Shown: positions 26,860 through 35,169 of the stretch, piece after piece | Layout of the letters: each line of letters starts with the position of its first letter | How positions within the stretch are numbered: the stretch's first letter is position 1 | From: Accumulibacter sp. | GTDB taxonomy: Bacteria > Pseudomonadota > Gammaproteobacteria > Burkholderiales > Rhodocyclaceae | Direction: 5' to 3' | Assembly (NCBI RefSeq): GCF_029255285.1 | Contig: NZ_JAPUVI010000095.1 | Span: 62,001 to 126,000, forward strand | DNA: 64,000 nucleotides | Program-made: the position numbers and the translations under genes | Notes under the pieces: generated by a model | What the model saw: the letters and a program-made list of their open reading frames with translations, nothing else | Told to the model about the DNA's origin: nothing | Databases searched by the model: none

Positions 26860-27069
26860 ATGGCTATCGTAGACCAGCCGGGGCCGGGCGTGCTGGTGAC
26901 CCGTAATATGAACTCGGGCGCGGTCGGCGCAGCCCAGACCTGGGCGAGCGGGTACATGAACGCCTTCCAGCAGTGGTCGTACGCGAGGAACGCGTTCGAC
27001 AGGTGGGCCGTACAGCTCGCGCAGCGTCTCGCGGCGGTCAGGGGGTTTGCGCCGAAGGCGATGCCATAG
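26860..27069 (+). CDS. Small hypothetical ORF between sulfatase and maturase
   Basis: 69 residues starting MAIVDQPGPGVLVTRNMN. Codon third positions are strongly G/C like the neighbours, and a Trp/Ala-rich amphipathic segment (SYARNAFDRWAVQLAQRLAA) is visible. No ribosome site precedes the ATG, so it could be a C-terminal remnant of a lost gene. No function can be assigned. Confidence 0.35.
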   Translation: MAIVDQPGPGVLVTRNMNSGAVGAAQTWASGYMNAFQQWSYARNAFDRWAVQLAQRLAAVRGFAPKAMP

Positions 27070-27108
27070 TCTGTCCCCGCCGCTGCCCATCACTATCCGC
27101 CGACTGCC

Positions 27109-28404
27109 GTGACCACACCCGACGACCCGTCTCCCGCCGACAAGTACCACGTTCCGCAGTGGCTCGGCGATCGGGCCACGCGGCGCTTCCACGTCATGGC
27201 CAAGCCGGCCGGCTCTGCCTGCAACCTCGACTGCCGGTACTGCTTCTACCTCAGCAAGGAGAAGCTCAAGGGCGGCCCCGGGCCAGGGCACATGCGGGAC
27301 GACGTGCTTGAGACCTTCGTCCGCGACTATGTCGCGAGCGTGACCGGCGACGAGGTCGTGTTCTCGTGGCAGGGCGGTGAGCCGACACTGATGGGCGTCG
27401 AGTTCTTCGAGAAAGTCGTCGCGTTCGAGAAGAGGTACGCCAAGCCCGGTCAGAGGATCTCCAACGACCTGCAGACCAACGGTACGCTGCTCGACGACGA
27501 CTGGGGGCGCTTCCTCAAGCGGCACAACTTCCTCGTAGGCCTGTCGGTCGACGGCCCGAAGGACGTGCACGATGCGATGCGCCCAACCAAGCGCGACCAG
27601 CCGTCGTTCGACGACGTGATGCGCGGGTGGGAGGTTCTGAAACGACACGGCGTGCCAATCAATACCCTCACCTGCGTGCACCGCTTCAACGCCTCGCGGC
27701 CGCTCGACGTCTATCGCTTTCTGCGGCGGGAACTTGGATCGACCTACCTCCAGTTCATCCCGATCGTCGAACCCCGCGACTTCGAATCCGCAGCGCCGCA
27801 GGCGAGGGATCTTTCACTCCTGCCGATCGTGGGTACTCCCGAGGCAAAGCCGAGCCATCCGGATTCGGTCGTCACCCCGTGGTCTGTGGACCCTGAGGAG
27901 TACGGCTACTTCCTCTCCAAGATCTGGGACGAGTGGCTCTCCCGCGACCTCGGCAAGGCGTACGTCACACATTGCGAGACGCTGGTGGTGCAGCGCATGG
28001 GAATGCCGGCCCAGACCTGCGTGCACGCCGAGACGTGCGGCAAGGGGGTGGCGATCGAGCACGACGGCGGCGTCTACTCCTGCGACCATTACGTTTACCC
28101 CGAGTACCGCCTCGGCAGCATCCGCGAGCGGTCGCTGGGTGACATGGTGTTCTCGCCGGAGCAAGTGAAGTTCGGCTACGCCAAATCGGAGACGCTGCCG
28201 AAGTTCTGCCGGGAGTGCACCTACCTCACGGACTGCAGGGGTGAGTGCCCGAAGAACCGGCTGCTGCGCACACCCGATGGAGAGCCGGGCCTCAACTACC
28301 TCTGCCGGGGCTTCAAGCGTTTCTTCGCACACGCGCGGCGCGATGCGGACCGCATGGCGAGCGAGCTGCTCGCCTCCGGAGTGGTCGGCAAGCCGCGGAT
28401 GTAG
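27109..28404 (+). CDS. Anaerobic sulfatase-maturating enzyme (radical SAM, SPASM)
   Basis: 431 residues from GTG 27109. The radical-SAM cluster motif is C38-x3-C42-x2-C45 (ACNLDCRYCFYL). FSWQGGEPTLMG and NDLQTNGTLLDD are the usual SAM-binding segments. Two auxiliary [4Fe-4S] (SPASM) cysteine clusters lie toward the C-terminus (CVHAETCGKGVAIEHDGG, YSCDHYVYP and CRECTYLTDCRGECPKNR). This is the anSME architecture, which oxidises an active-site Ser or Cys of sulfatases to formylglycine without oxygen. Its placement after a Ser-type sulfatase makes that enzyme the obvious substrate. Confidence 0.94.
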   Translation: MTTPDDPSPADKYHVPQWLGDRATRRFHVMAKPAGSACNLDCRYCFYLSKEKLKGGPGPGHMRDDVLETFVRDYVASVTGDEVVFSWQGGEPTLMGVEFFEKVVAFEKRYAKPGQRISNDLQTNGTLLDDDWGRFLKRHNFLVGLSVDGPKDVHDAMRPTKRDQPSFDDVMRGWEVLKRHGVPINTLTCVHRFNASRPLDVYRFLRRELGSTYLQFIPIVEPRDFESAAPQARDLSLLPIVGTPEAKPSHPDSVVTPWSVDPEEYGYFLSKIWDEWLSRDLGKAYVTHCETLVVQRMGMPAQTCVHAETCGKGVAIEHDGGVYSCDHYVYPEYRLGSIRERSLGDMVFSPEQVKFGYAKSETLPKFCRECTYLTDCRGECPKNRLLRTPDGEPGLNYLCRGFKRFFAHARRDADRMASELLASGVVGKPRM

Positions 28405-28475
28405 CGGACAGTTTTCGTCGGCTGCCATATTGGGCGTATGCACCCAGCTGCTGATAATATTCGTGAGGCCGTCCG

Positions 28476-28793
28476 CGCACAGGTGCTACGGGTTCTCACT
28501 TCGCCGGCTACTGTGTCGACTTCTTGTACGACCGGATCGTATTTGCGGAGATGCGGCTGTCGCTGGAGCCGGGGCTCCACCTGCTCCGTTTCTGGGGCGG
28601 CGAGCCACACGCGATCGCTGAGCCCGGATATTTCATCCTGGAAACCGCAGTTGGAGGTGCCCGTTGGTGCGGTTGGGCGGATTGCGGGCGCGAAGCGACG
28701 ACGCGGCAGGCTCGTGCCTATATGGATAACCGACAAAGTCGACGGCCCGGCCGGGGCCGCGCCAACGAGGACGTAGCGGACTCTCCCTGGTGA
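28476..28793 (+). pseudogene. Unidentified gene fragment
   Basis: One plus-strand frame reads protein-like, from GSHFAGYCVDFLYDRIVFAE through LEPGLHLLRFWGGEPH to AEPGYFILE. It then decays into Arg-rich sequence before a stop at 28793. It has no start codon of its own before the conserved part. I do not recognise the family. The remainder of 28405-29079 shows no other coding signal. Confidence 0.35.
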
Positions 28794-29079
28794 TGACCTG
28801 TGGTCAGGACAATACAGCGTGGATTCATGAGGCTTCAAGGCAATGGCAAGCGGCCAACTGCGGATTCGAGGTTCAACCACCGGGCGCCCAGGACGTCCGA
28901 AGCTAAAATCTGGCATCGGCGGAACCCCTCCAAATCCGTCCAGGCACCTGTAATTGGCGCGCCTTGCAGCCGTTCCGACGATCCCTCCTCGTGAAATGTT
29001 CGGGCCAAGTCCTACTTCCAGCCGGCGAAGCCACCCGTAGATTGATTGCGTTCGCAATGACCATGGAGGAAACGACGCG

Positions 29080-29690
29080 ATGAAACGTATGGCCAGGACT
29101 TTGCTGAAACGGCTAACGTGCTGCCTACTTCTGTCGCTGTCCTCTTATTGGCCTGACAAGCGCAGCAGACAGTGCCGTCAACCGCAAGCTTGAGGCACTG
29201 AGATCACTCAAGGGAGAGGTAGCCAATCGCTCGGCCACACTGAGTAGCGAAAACAAGCTCGACCCGGCAACCGGTGATGCCGCTTTGGAACGCCTCAAAC
29301 AGGCGCAACAGCTGCTGGACATCGCCATCGCCGACCGGGTCGCGGTGCAGCGTCGCGCCGAGGAGCGGCTTGCTGCGCCCCGTCTGTTGGCCGAGATGGA
29401 AGCCGTTACGAACGGACCCATGCCTTTGACAGGCAACGAGCACTGGAGTGGGATACCGATCGTCCAGCTCGAGATCACCGGCTCGGAGATCGAAGGTCTC
29501 TCTCGGGACGCACAACAGCGCGTGGCCGAAGCGCGTTAGCAGCTGGCCGAAACGCGCAGCAGCCGCGCACAGCTTGGTGCCGACCTCGCCGCGATCCGTG
29601 ACAGCCTGAGTGAGGCGCGGAAGGATGCGGAACAAGTCGCCGCGACGACGCAGGGCGTTGCCAGTATGCAGAGCTCCGGTGATCCGAAAA
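29080..29690 (+). pseudogene. Broken gene for an exported coiled-coil protein
   Basis: ATG 29080 behind GGAGGAAA starts a signal peptide (KRLTCCLLLSLSS). A frameshift near 29145 moves the reading to LIGLTSAADSAVNRKLEAL, which continues as a helical coiled coil (LERLKQAQQLLDIAIADR) to an in-frame TAG at 29537. Past the stop the same frame continues QLAETRSSRAQLGADLAAI to about 29680. The two lesions and the conserved periodicity mark it as a pseudogene. The original family is not identifiable. Confidence 0.6.
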
Positions 29691-29930
29691 ATCCACGCCC
29701 TGCAGGACAGGTGGCACGTTGATCGAGTAAAAGGGAAGCGATGTCGCGCCCGTCATGGCGGCGAACGTCGGGACGTGACGCAGACCGGGCAGCAGGCTTG
29801 ACCAGGCCGCCCCCACCGCGAGCCGATCCGGCTTGGTAGCCGCCGCCTCTCGTCTGCGCACGACCAACACCAACAGGCAACGATCCCGCGCAACCGCGTG
29901 CCTCACCGATCGAGGCACGCGGATATCAGG
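29670..29930 (-). pseudogene. Second remnant of an M28-type peptidase
   Basis: The minus strand reads LPFYSINVPPVLQGVDFSDH, clearly related to the remnant at 23.4-23.7 kb (about 80 bases of high DNA similarity). Upstream sequence such as DRLAVGAAWSSLLPGLRHVP may belong to the same gene. After SDH the similarity stops where the broken plus-strand coiled-coil gene ends, so the fragment was joined to foreign sequence. Confidence 0.55.
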
Positions 29931-29953
29931 AACGCCATACTCCGCCAGCTCGA

Positions 29954-32485
29954 TCAGGTCGGAAAGGGCATCCAGTTCTTGTCGATCCAGTTCGGATATC
30001 CGGGATCGATGCCGTTTTCCACGTTGGTATAGCGGACGTATTGGCGATTCCGGAAGAAGTAGATCTGGTGCATATCCCAGCGCATCAAAGCCGCGTCGAT
30101 GCCGTCGTTGAACGAACTCGGCAGCCCGGTCCAATTGCCGGCGATCGGCTTCGGGTAGCCGGGGTCCACCGTTGTCTCGGTCAACCGTACATACTGATCG
30201 CCTTTGAAGAGATAGATCTTGCCATTGGATTCGCGTAGGAAGGCGGCGTCGATCCCCTGCTGGAAACTCACCGGCAGTCCGTTCCAGTTGCCGGCAATCG
30301 GCTTCGGATAGCCCTCGTCCATCGCCGAGCCCGTCATCCGAACATACTTGCTCCCCTTGAACAGGTAGAGCTTGTTGTTGGAGTCACGATAGAGCGCGGC
30401 GTCGAGGTTGGAAAGGAATTCGCTCGGCAGCCCGGTCCAGTTGCCGGCGATCTTCTTCGGGTATCCCTCGTCGATACCGTTGCTGATGTTTGAATATCGC
30501 ACATACCACTCGCCGCTGAACAGGTACGCATGGTCGTTATCCTTGCGCCAGACGGCGGCGTCGATCTTCGAGAGGAAGGCGCCCCAGCCAAAGTGCAGCG
30601 GCGTAAAGGAGCACAGCGCCGAGCTGTTGGACGACATCAGGCAGGGAACCCCGTCGCTCATCCTGACAAACTGACTCCCGTCGAACAGGTACATGGCCTT
30701 GCGTTCGCGGTGCGTGAACCCGGCGCTGATGCCGTTCGTGAACGACGCGGGCAACCCCTTCCAGTTGCCCGCGATCGGTCGCGGATAGCCGGCGTCCATC
30801 GTCGTATCGGTGATGCGCACATACTCGCTCCCCTTGAACATGTAGATCTTGTCGTTGCTCTCACGCCAGACGACCGCGTCTACCCCGCTCTGAAAGCTCG
30901 CCGGCAGATCCTTCCAATTACCCGCGATCGGCTTCGGATACCCGGCGTCGACCGTCGTGCCAGACAATCGAACGTACTGGTTTCCCTTGAACAGGTAGAT
31001 TTTGTTGTTCGTCTTGCGCCAGCAAGCCGCGTCGATGCCGCTCTCGAAACTCGCCGGCAGGCCGTTCCAGTTGCCCGCAATCGGCTTCGGATAGCCGGCG
31101 TCGGCCGTCGTGCCGGAGAGGCGGACGTACTCATTCCCCTTGAAGAAGTAGGCCTTCTTGTTGTCCTCACGCCACAACGCCGCATCGAGTCCGCTCTGGA
31201 AGCTCGCCGGCAACCCGCTCCAACTGCCGGCGATCCCCTTCGGGTAACCGTCGTCCATAGAAATCGCAGTCGCGCACAGCTTGCAATTGCCGTTCGCGGC
31301 GCGGAAGAAGCGGCCGAACTCGTCGGCGCAGTTGCACTTGCTGGACGCATATTCATCCGGCGCCCCGAACGTGTGCCCGGTTTCGTGGGCGACCACGCGA
31401 TCGAAGTTCGGTGAGTCGCTCCAGGCCATCACGATCCTCGGCGTTCCGGCATAGGCGACCCAGCCGACGGGATACTTGGTGATGAAGATGACGATTCCCC
31501 ATTCGGTGCCGAACTCCTCGCGCAGTCCCGCCACGTACTCCTTGTACCCTTCCTCGCCCGAGGCCACGCCGAGTTCCGCCTGCACCGGATCACGCCACAG
31601 CGCCTCGGCGCCCGCCTTGTCTAGTCCGCCGACGTACCGCGGATATCCGGCATCCACCGTCTGCGTGATATCGCTGAAACGGACATAATCGGTGAGCGTG
31701 CGGCGCGGATGCCTGGCGAAGAAATAAACCTTGTCGTTGCTTCCACGCCAGAACGCGGACTGAATGCCTTCTTCCATATGCTCGGGCAGTCCCTTGAAAT
31801 TCCCCTTGATCGGCTTGGGATAGCCGGCATCCATCGTCGATCCGGTCAGGCGAATGTATTTATCGCCCTTGAACATGTAGATCTTGTTCGTCCCGGAGTG
31901 CATGAACACGGCATCGATTCCCTCCTCGAACGTGCCGGGAATTCCCATCCAGTTTCCGGCGATCGACTTTGGATAGCCAGCGTCCACCTGCGTCTCGGTA
32001 AGGCGTACGTACTGATCGCCCTTGAACAGGTAGATTTTGCCGTTCGTCTTGCGCCAGAACGCCGCGTCGATGCCGTCGTTGAACACTGCGGGCAATCCCT
32101 GCCAGTTCCCAGCGATCGGCTTCGGATAGCCCGCATCCGCCGTGGAGCCCGTCAGGCGCACGTAGTTCGGGCCGTTGAACATGTAGATCTTGCCGTTCGA
32201 TTCACGCCACAGAACCGCATCGATCGATTTCTGATACATCTCGCGCGGAAGTCCGGCCCACGGCGCGTTCGGCCACGGCACTTGATTGGTGGACACGGTC
32301 TTGCAGTCGTACACCCAGGAAACCTTTGCCTGCGGCTCCAGCGTCGCGAGCCACGCAAGCCCTTCCTCCACTTCCGCACACATCTTCAGCCGCTCGGCAT
32401 TCGTCATCTGCAAATCGGACGTGGGCCCTTGCACGAGCACAACGCCGACCGCAACCTCGTTGATTAACCGTTGATTGAGTGCCAT
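29954..32485 (-). CDS. Metzincin-like metallopeptidase interleaved with twelve hemopexin repeats
   Basis: 843 residues from ATG 32485 with GAGGGA upstream. Residues 10-75 (VAVGVVLVQGPTSDLQ; ERLKMCAEVEEGLAWL) look like the first part of a peptidase domain. Four hemopexin repeats (~80-285, each with GIDAAFWR, KIYLFKGDQYVRL and DAGYPKPIAGNW-like motifs) follow. The catalytic part is at ~286-410, with HETGHTFGAPDEY (His367, Glu368, His371, Gly374, Asp377) and several Cys. Eight more repeats fill 411-843. Twelve repeats would make three four-bladed propellers. No signal peptide is seen, so export, if any, is non-classical. The small gene upstream is probably co-transcribed. Confidence 0.9.
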   Translation of the reverse strand: MALNQRLINEVAVGVVLVQGPTSDLQMTNAERLKMCAEVEEGLAWLATLEPQAKVSWVYDCKTVSTNQVPWPNAPWAGLPREMYQKSIDAVLWRESNGKIYMFNGPNYVRLTGSTADAGYPKPIAGNWQGLPAVFNDGIDAAFWRKTNGKIYLFKGDQYVRLTETQVDAGYPKSIAGNWMGIPGTFEEGIDAVFMHSGTNKIYMFKGDKYIRLTGSTMDAGYPKPIKGNFKGLPEHMEEGIQSAFWRGSNDKVYFFARHPRRTLTDYVRFSDITQTVDAGYPRYVGGLDKAGAEALWRDPVQAELGVASGEEGYKEYVAGLREEFGTEWGIVIFITKYPVGWVAYAGTPRIVMAWSDSPNFDRVVAHETGHTFGAPDEYASSKCNCADEFGRFFRAANGNCKLCATAISMDDGYPKGIAGSWSGLPASFQSGLDAALWREDNKKAYFFKGNEYVRLSGTTADAGYPKPIAGNWNGLPASFESGIDAACWRKTNNKIYLFKGNQYVRLSGTTVDAGYPKPIAGNWKDLPASFQSGVDAVVWRESNDKIYMFKGSEYVRITDTTMDAGYPRPIAGNWKGLPASFTNGISAGFTHRERKAMYLFDGSQFVRMSDGVPCLMSSNSSALCSFTPLHFGWGAFLSKIDAAVWRKDNDHAYLFSGEWYVRYSNISNGIDEGYPKKIAGNWTGLPSEFLSNLDAALYRDSNNKLYLFKGSKYVRMTGSAMDEGYPKPIAGNWNGLPVSFQQGIDAAFLRESNGKIYLFKGDQYVRLTETTVDPGYPKPIAGNWTGLPSSFNDGIDAALMRWDMHQIYFFRNRQYVRYTNVENGIDPGYPNWIDKNWMPFPT

Positions 32486-32530
32486 GGTGTCCCTCGATTC
32501 TTTGGGCGACGAATTTCGCGAAGGCGAACG

Positions 32531-32854
32531 TCACATGCGTTCAAAAATCACACCCCAATCCTCTCCTACGTCCGGACGGCGCTCCTTCGCACGCCGATAC
32601 CCTGCCGATAGACGCAGACGATGCGCCAGCAGGGCGAGATCCTCGTCGCGCAATTCGGCCGGGGCGACGGCCAGCGGTTCGACGGCCACGGCACGCGTCG
32701 CGCGCTCGACATCGCCCGTCGGATCGGAGACCGTGTTCCCCTCCACCACCAGCGTGTCACCAAAGCGGTGCAGCACGCGCACCCCTCTCCGCCTCAGCAA
32801 GGCAGCCGCCGCTTCGGGCCTGCCCTGAACGACTTTTCGCAGATGTTCCTTCAT
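32531..32854 (-). CDS. Small protein upstream of the hemopexin peptidase, possible propeptide-like inhibitor
   Basis: 107 residues from ATG 32854 behind a strong AGGAGAAGG. It begins MKEHLRKVVQGRPEAAAALL and has a compact alpha/beta look (VRVLHRFGDTLVVEGNTV), reminiscent of peptidase propeptide or I9-like inhibitor folds; this resemblance is weak and by eye. The hemopexin peptidase starts 45 bases downstream on the same strand. Candidate role: chaperone, inhibitor or immunity partner of that peptidase (inference). Confidence 0.6.
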   Translation of the reverse strand: MKEHLRKVVQGRPEAAAALLRRRGVRVLHRFGDTLVVEGNTVSDPTGDVERATRAVAVEPLAVAPAELRDEDLALLAHRLRLSAGYRRAKERRPDVGEDWGVIFERM

Positions 32855-33090
32855 GGCCTTCTCCTGTTGGCTTGAAACGTGCGCCGCCGACGCGATTTTG
32901 TCCGCCTATAATCGGAGTCGACGCAAAAAATGGATAGGAGTTCCGACGCCACTTTCGCAAGTGCCCGGCATTGAGAAAACATAGCGTCATCTGGCGATGA
33001 CCGCTGACGAGCGCGTCCGCGCGATCCAATAGTGGGGTTTGGGGCGTTCCAGGCAACCGGCGAGAGGAAACGTCAGAACGTGGCTCGGCA

Positions 33091-33119
33091 TTTACGCAAG
33101 TCGAGATTTTCGTTATAAT
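33091..33119 (+). promoter_or_regulatory. Sigma-70 promoter of the rimP-nusA-infB operon
   Basis: TTTACG (33091-33096) and a perfect TATAAT (33114-33119) are spaced 17 bases apart, about 75 bases before rimP. The rest of 32855-33090 shows no gene. Confidence 0.75.
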
Positions 33120-33136
33120 TGAAAGGTTTTCCGCTC

Positions 33137-33185
33137 GCCCCCTAGGGGGCAATTTTTTCGGGGATGGGCGTTTCGCCCATTTTTT
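33137..33185 (+). terminator. Tandem attenuator-like hairpins in the rimP leader
   Basis: GCCCCC-TA-GGGGGC (33137-33150) is followed by AATTTTTT. Then ATGGGCG-TTT-CGCCCAT (33164-33180) is followed by a run of six T. Both are intrinsic-terminator-like, and both lie between the promoter and the rimP ATG at 33196. Confidence 0.7.
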
Positions 33186-33195
33186 GTTTGCAGCC

Positions 33196-33663
33196 ATGGA
33201 TTTGCACGAAATTCTTGAAGTAACCGTCACGGGTCTCGGCTACCAGTTGGTGGACGTCGAGCAGAGCCCGCGTGGCCGTGTGTTGCGCCTCTTCATCGAC
33301 CAGCCGGAGAAGCCGGGTGGTGTCGATATCGAAGACTGCGCGCTGGTCAGCAACCATCTGTCGCGCGTGTTGCTGGTTGAGAATATCGACTACGAGCGCC
33401 TCGAGGTTTCTTCGCCGGGTATCGACCGGCTGCTGAAGAAGGAGGCTGACTTCGAGCGTTTTGCGGGTTCCGAGGTGACCGTCAGGTTGCGCTTGCCGAT
33501 CAACGGCCGTCGCAACTTCAGCGGCGTCCTGCGCGGCGTGCAGGATCACCGGGTGCGCGTGCAGATCGACTCGGGCGAGATGGAGTTCGACCTGGACAAC
33601 ATTGACAAGACACGCTTGGTTCCGCACTTCGACGTGAAGAAATCGGGCGACCGGCTGGTATAG
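33196..33663 (+). CDS. rimP: Ribosome maturation factor RimP
   Basis: 155 residues from ATG 33196 ([20 protein letters not shown]). RimP hallmarks are [33 protein letters not shown] and [17 protein letters not shown], then the C-terminal SH3-like domain. RimP helps the 30S subunit mature in the cytoplasm. It is the first gene of the conserved rimP-nusA-infB-rbfA-truB operon; nusA follows after 14 bases. The leader before it contains tandem attenuator-like hairpins. Confidence 0.97.
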   Translation: MDLHEILEVTVTGLGYQLVDVEQSPRGRVLRLFIDQPEKPGGVDIEDCALVSNHLSRVLLVENIDYERLEVSSPGIDRLLKKEADFERFAGSEVTVRLRLPINGRRNFSGVLRGVQDHRVRVQIDSGEMEFDLDNIDKTRLVPHFDVKKSGDRLV

Positions 33664-33677
33664 GAGGTAATGGGAAA

Positions 33678-35150
33678 ATGAGCCGCGAAATCTTGCTGCT
33701 GGTGGATGTCCTGGCGCGCGAAAAGAACGTCACCAAGGACATCGTCTTCGGCGCGCTCGAACTGGCGCTGGCGTCGGCTACCAAGAAGCGCATTCACGAT
33801 GACGCCAACGTTCGCGTCGTGGTCGACCGCGAAACCGGCGATTTCGAAACTTTTCGCCGCTGGGAAGTCGTCGCCGATGGCGATTTTCTCGATGAGGAAC
33901 AGCAGATCCCCTTGTCGGATGCGCAAGAGCAGGATCCGGAGGTCGAGATCGGCGATTTTCTGGAAGAGTCGCTCGAACCGATCGACTTCGGCCGCATTGG
34001 CGCACAAGCGGCCAAGCAGGTGATTCTACAGAAGATCCGCGACGCCGAACGCGAGCAGATCCTGAGTGACTTTCTGGCGCGCAAAGAGCACCTCGTGACG
34101 GGTACGATCAAGCGTATGGAGCGCGGTAACGCGATCATCGAAACCGGCAAGATCGAGGCCGTCCTGCCTCGCGACCAGATGATTCCGCGCGAAAACCTGC
34201 GCCTCGGTGATCGTGTCAAGGCCTATCTGCTGCGCATCGATCGTTCGGCGCGTGGACCACAACTGATTCTCTCGCGCACGGCGCCCGAGTTCATCATCAA
34301 GTTGTTTGCGCTGGAAGTACCGGAAGTCGATGATGGTCTTCTGGAGATCAAGGCAGCCGCGCGCGACCCGGGAATGCGTGCCAAAATTGCGGTCAAGTCG
34401 AACGATCAGCGTATCGATCCGATCGGCACCTGCGTCGGCATGCGCGGCACGCGGGTGACGGCGGTGACCAACGAGCTGGCGGGCGAACGTGTTGACATCG
34501 TGCTTTGGTCGGCCGATGCGGCGCAGTTCGTGGTTGGCGCCCTGGCGCCGGCTGAAGTCAGCTCGATCATCGTCGATGAAGACAAGCACAGCATGGACGT
34601 CGTCGTCGATGAGCAGAATCTGGCGATCGCCATTGGTCGTGGTGGCCAGAACGTTCGTCTGGCCTCGGAATTGACCGGCTGGACGATCAACCTGATGACC
34701 GAGGAGGAGTCCAAGACCCTCGTCGAGGCCGAGGCGGCAGCGATTCGCGTGCTGTTCATGGAAAAACTGGATGTCGATGAGGAACTGGCCAACATCCTCA
34801 TCGAGGAAGGCTTCTCGACGCTCGAGGAAGTGGCCTATGTGCCGCTCCATGAAATGATCGAGATCGAGGCTTTCGACGAGGCGACCGTTCAGGAGTTGCG
34901 TGAGCGGGCGCGCAACGTCCTGCTCACCGACGCTATCGTCACGGAGGAGATCATCGGCGAGGTGGCGGAGGACATGCTGAGCCTCGACGGTATGGATAGG
35001 GCGCTGGCGGGAAAGCTGGCGGGGAGCGGAATCAAGACGCGCGACGATCTGGCCGATCTGGCGGTCGACGAACTGACCGAGATGACCGGCATCGATGCCC
35101 AGAGGGCCAAACAACTGATCACCACGGCGCGTGCGCACTGGTTCGAGTAA
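33678..35150 (+). CDS. nusA: Transcription termination/antitermination factor NusA
   Basis: 490 residues with AGGAGG upstream. An N-terminal RNA-polymerase-binding domain ([18 protein letters not shown]), an S1 domain ([18 protein letters not shown]), two KH domains ([38 protein letters not shown]) and two C-terminal acidic helix-hairpin repeats, as in E. coli, are all present. It modulates pausing, termination and antitermination. In other bacteria NusA autoregulates this operon, which fits the hairpins in the rimP leader. Confidence 0.98.
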   Translation: MSREILLLVDVLAREKNVTKDIVFGALELALASATKKRIHDDANVRVVVDRETGDFETFRRWEVVADGDFLDEEQQIPLSDAQEQDPEVEIGDFLEESLEPIDFGRIGAQAAKQVILQKIRDAEREQILSDFLARKEHLVTGTIKRMERGNAIIETGKIEAVLPRDQMIPRENLRLGDRVKAYLLRIDRSARGPQLILSRTAPEFIIKLFALEVPEVDDGLLEIKAAARDPGMRAKIAVKSNDQRIDPIGTCVGMRGTRVTAVTNELAGERVDIVLWSADAAQFVVGALAPAEVSSIIVDEDKHSMDVVVDEQNLAIAIGRGGQNVRLASELTGWTINLMTEEESKTLVEAEAAAIRVLFMEKLDVDEELANILIEEGFSTLEEVAYVPLHEMIEIEAFDEATVQELRERARNVLLTDAIVTEEIIGEVAEDMLSLDGMDRALAGKLAGSGIKTRDDLADLAVDELTEMTGIDAQRAKQLITTARAHWFE

Positions 35151-35169
35151 GCAGGAAAGAGGAGTTCAT

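Noticed and set aside
30100-32200. Regular ~150-base repeats
   Set aside because: They are the hemopexin repeats of the peptidase gene rather than an intergenic repeat array.
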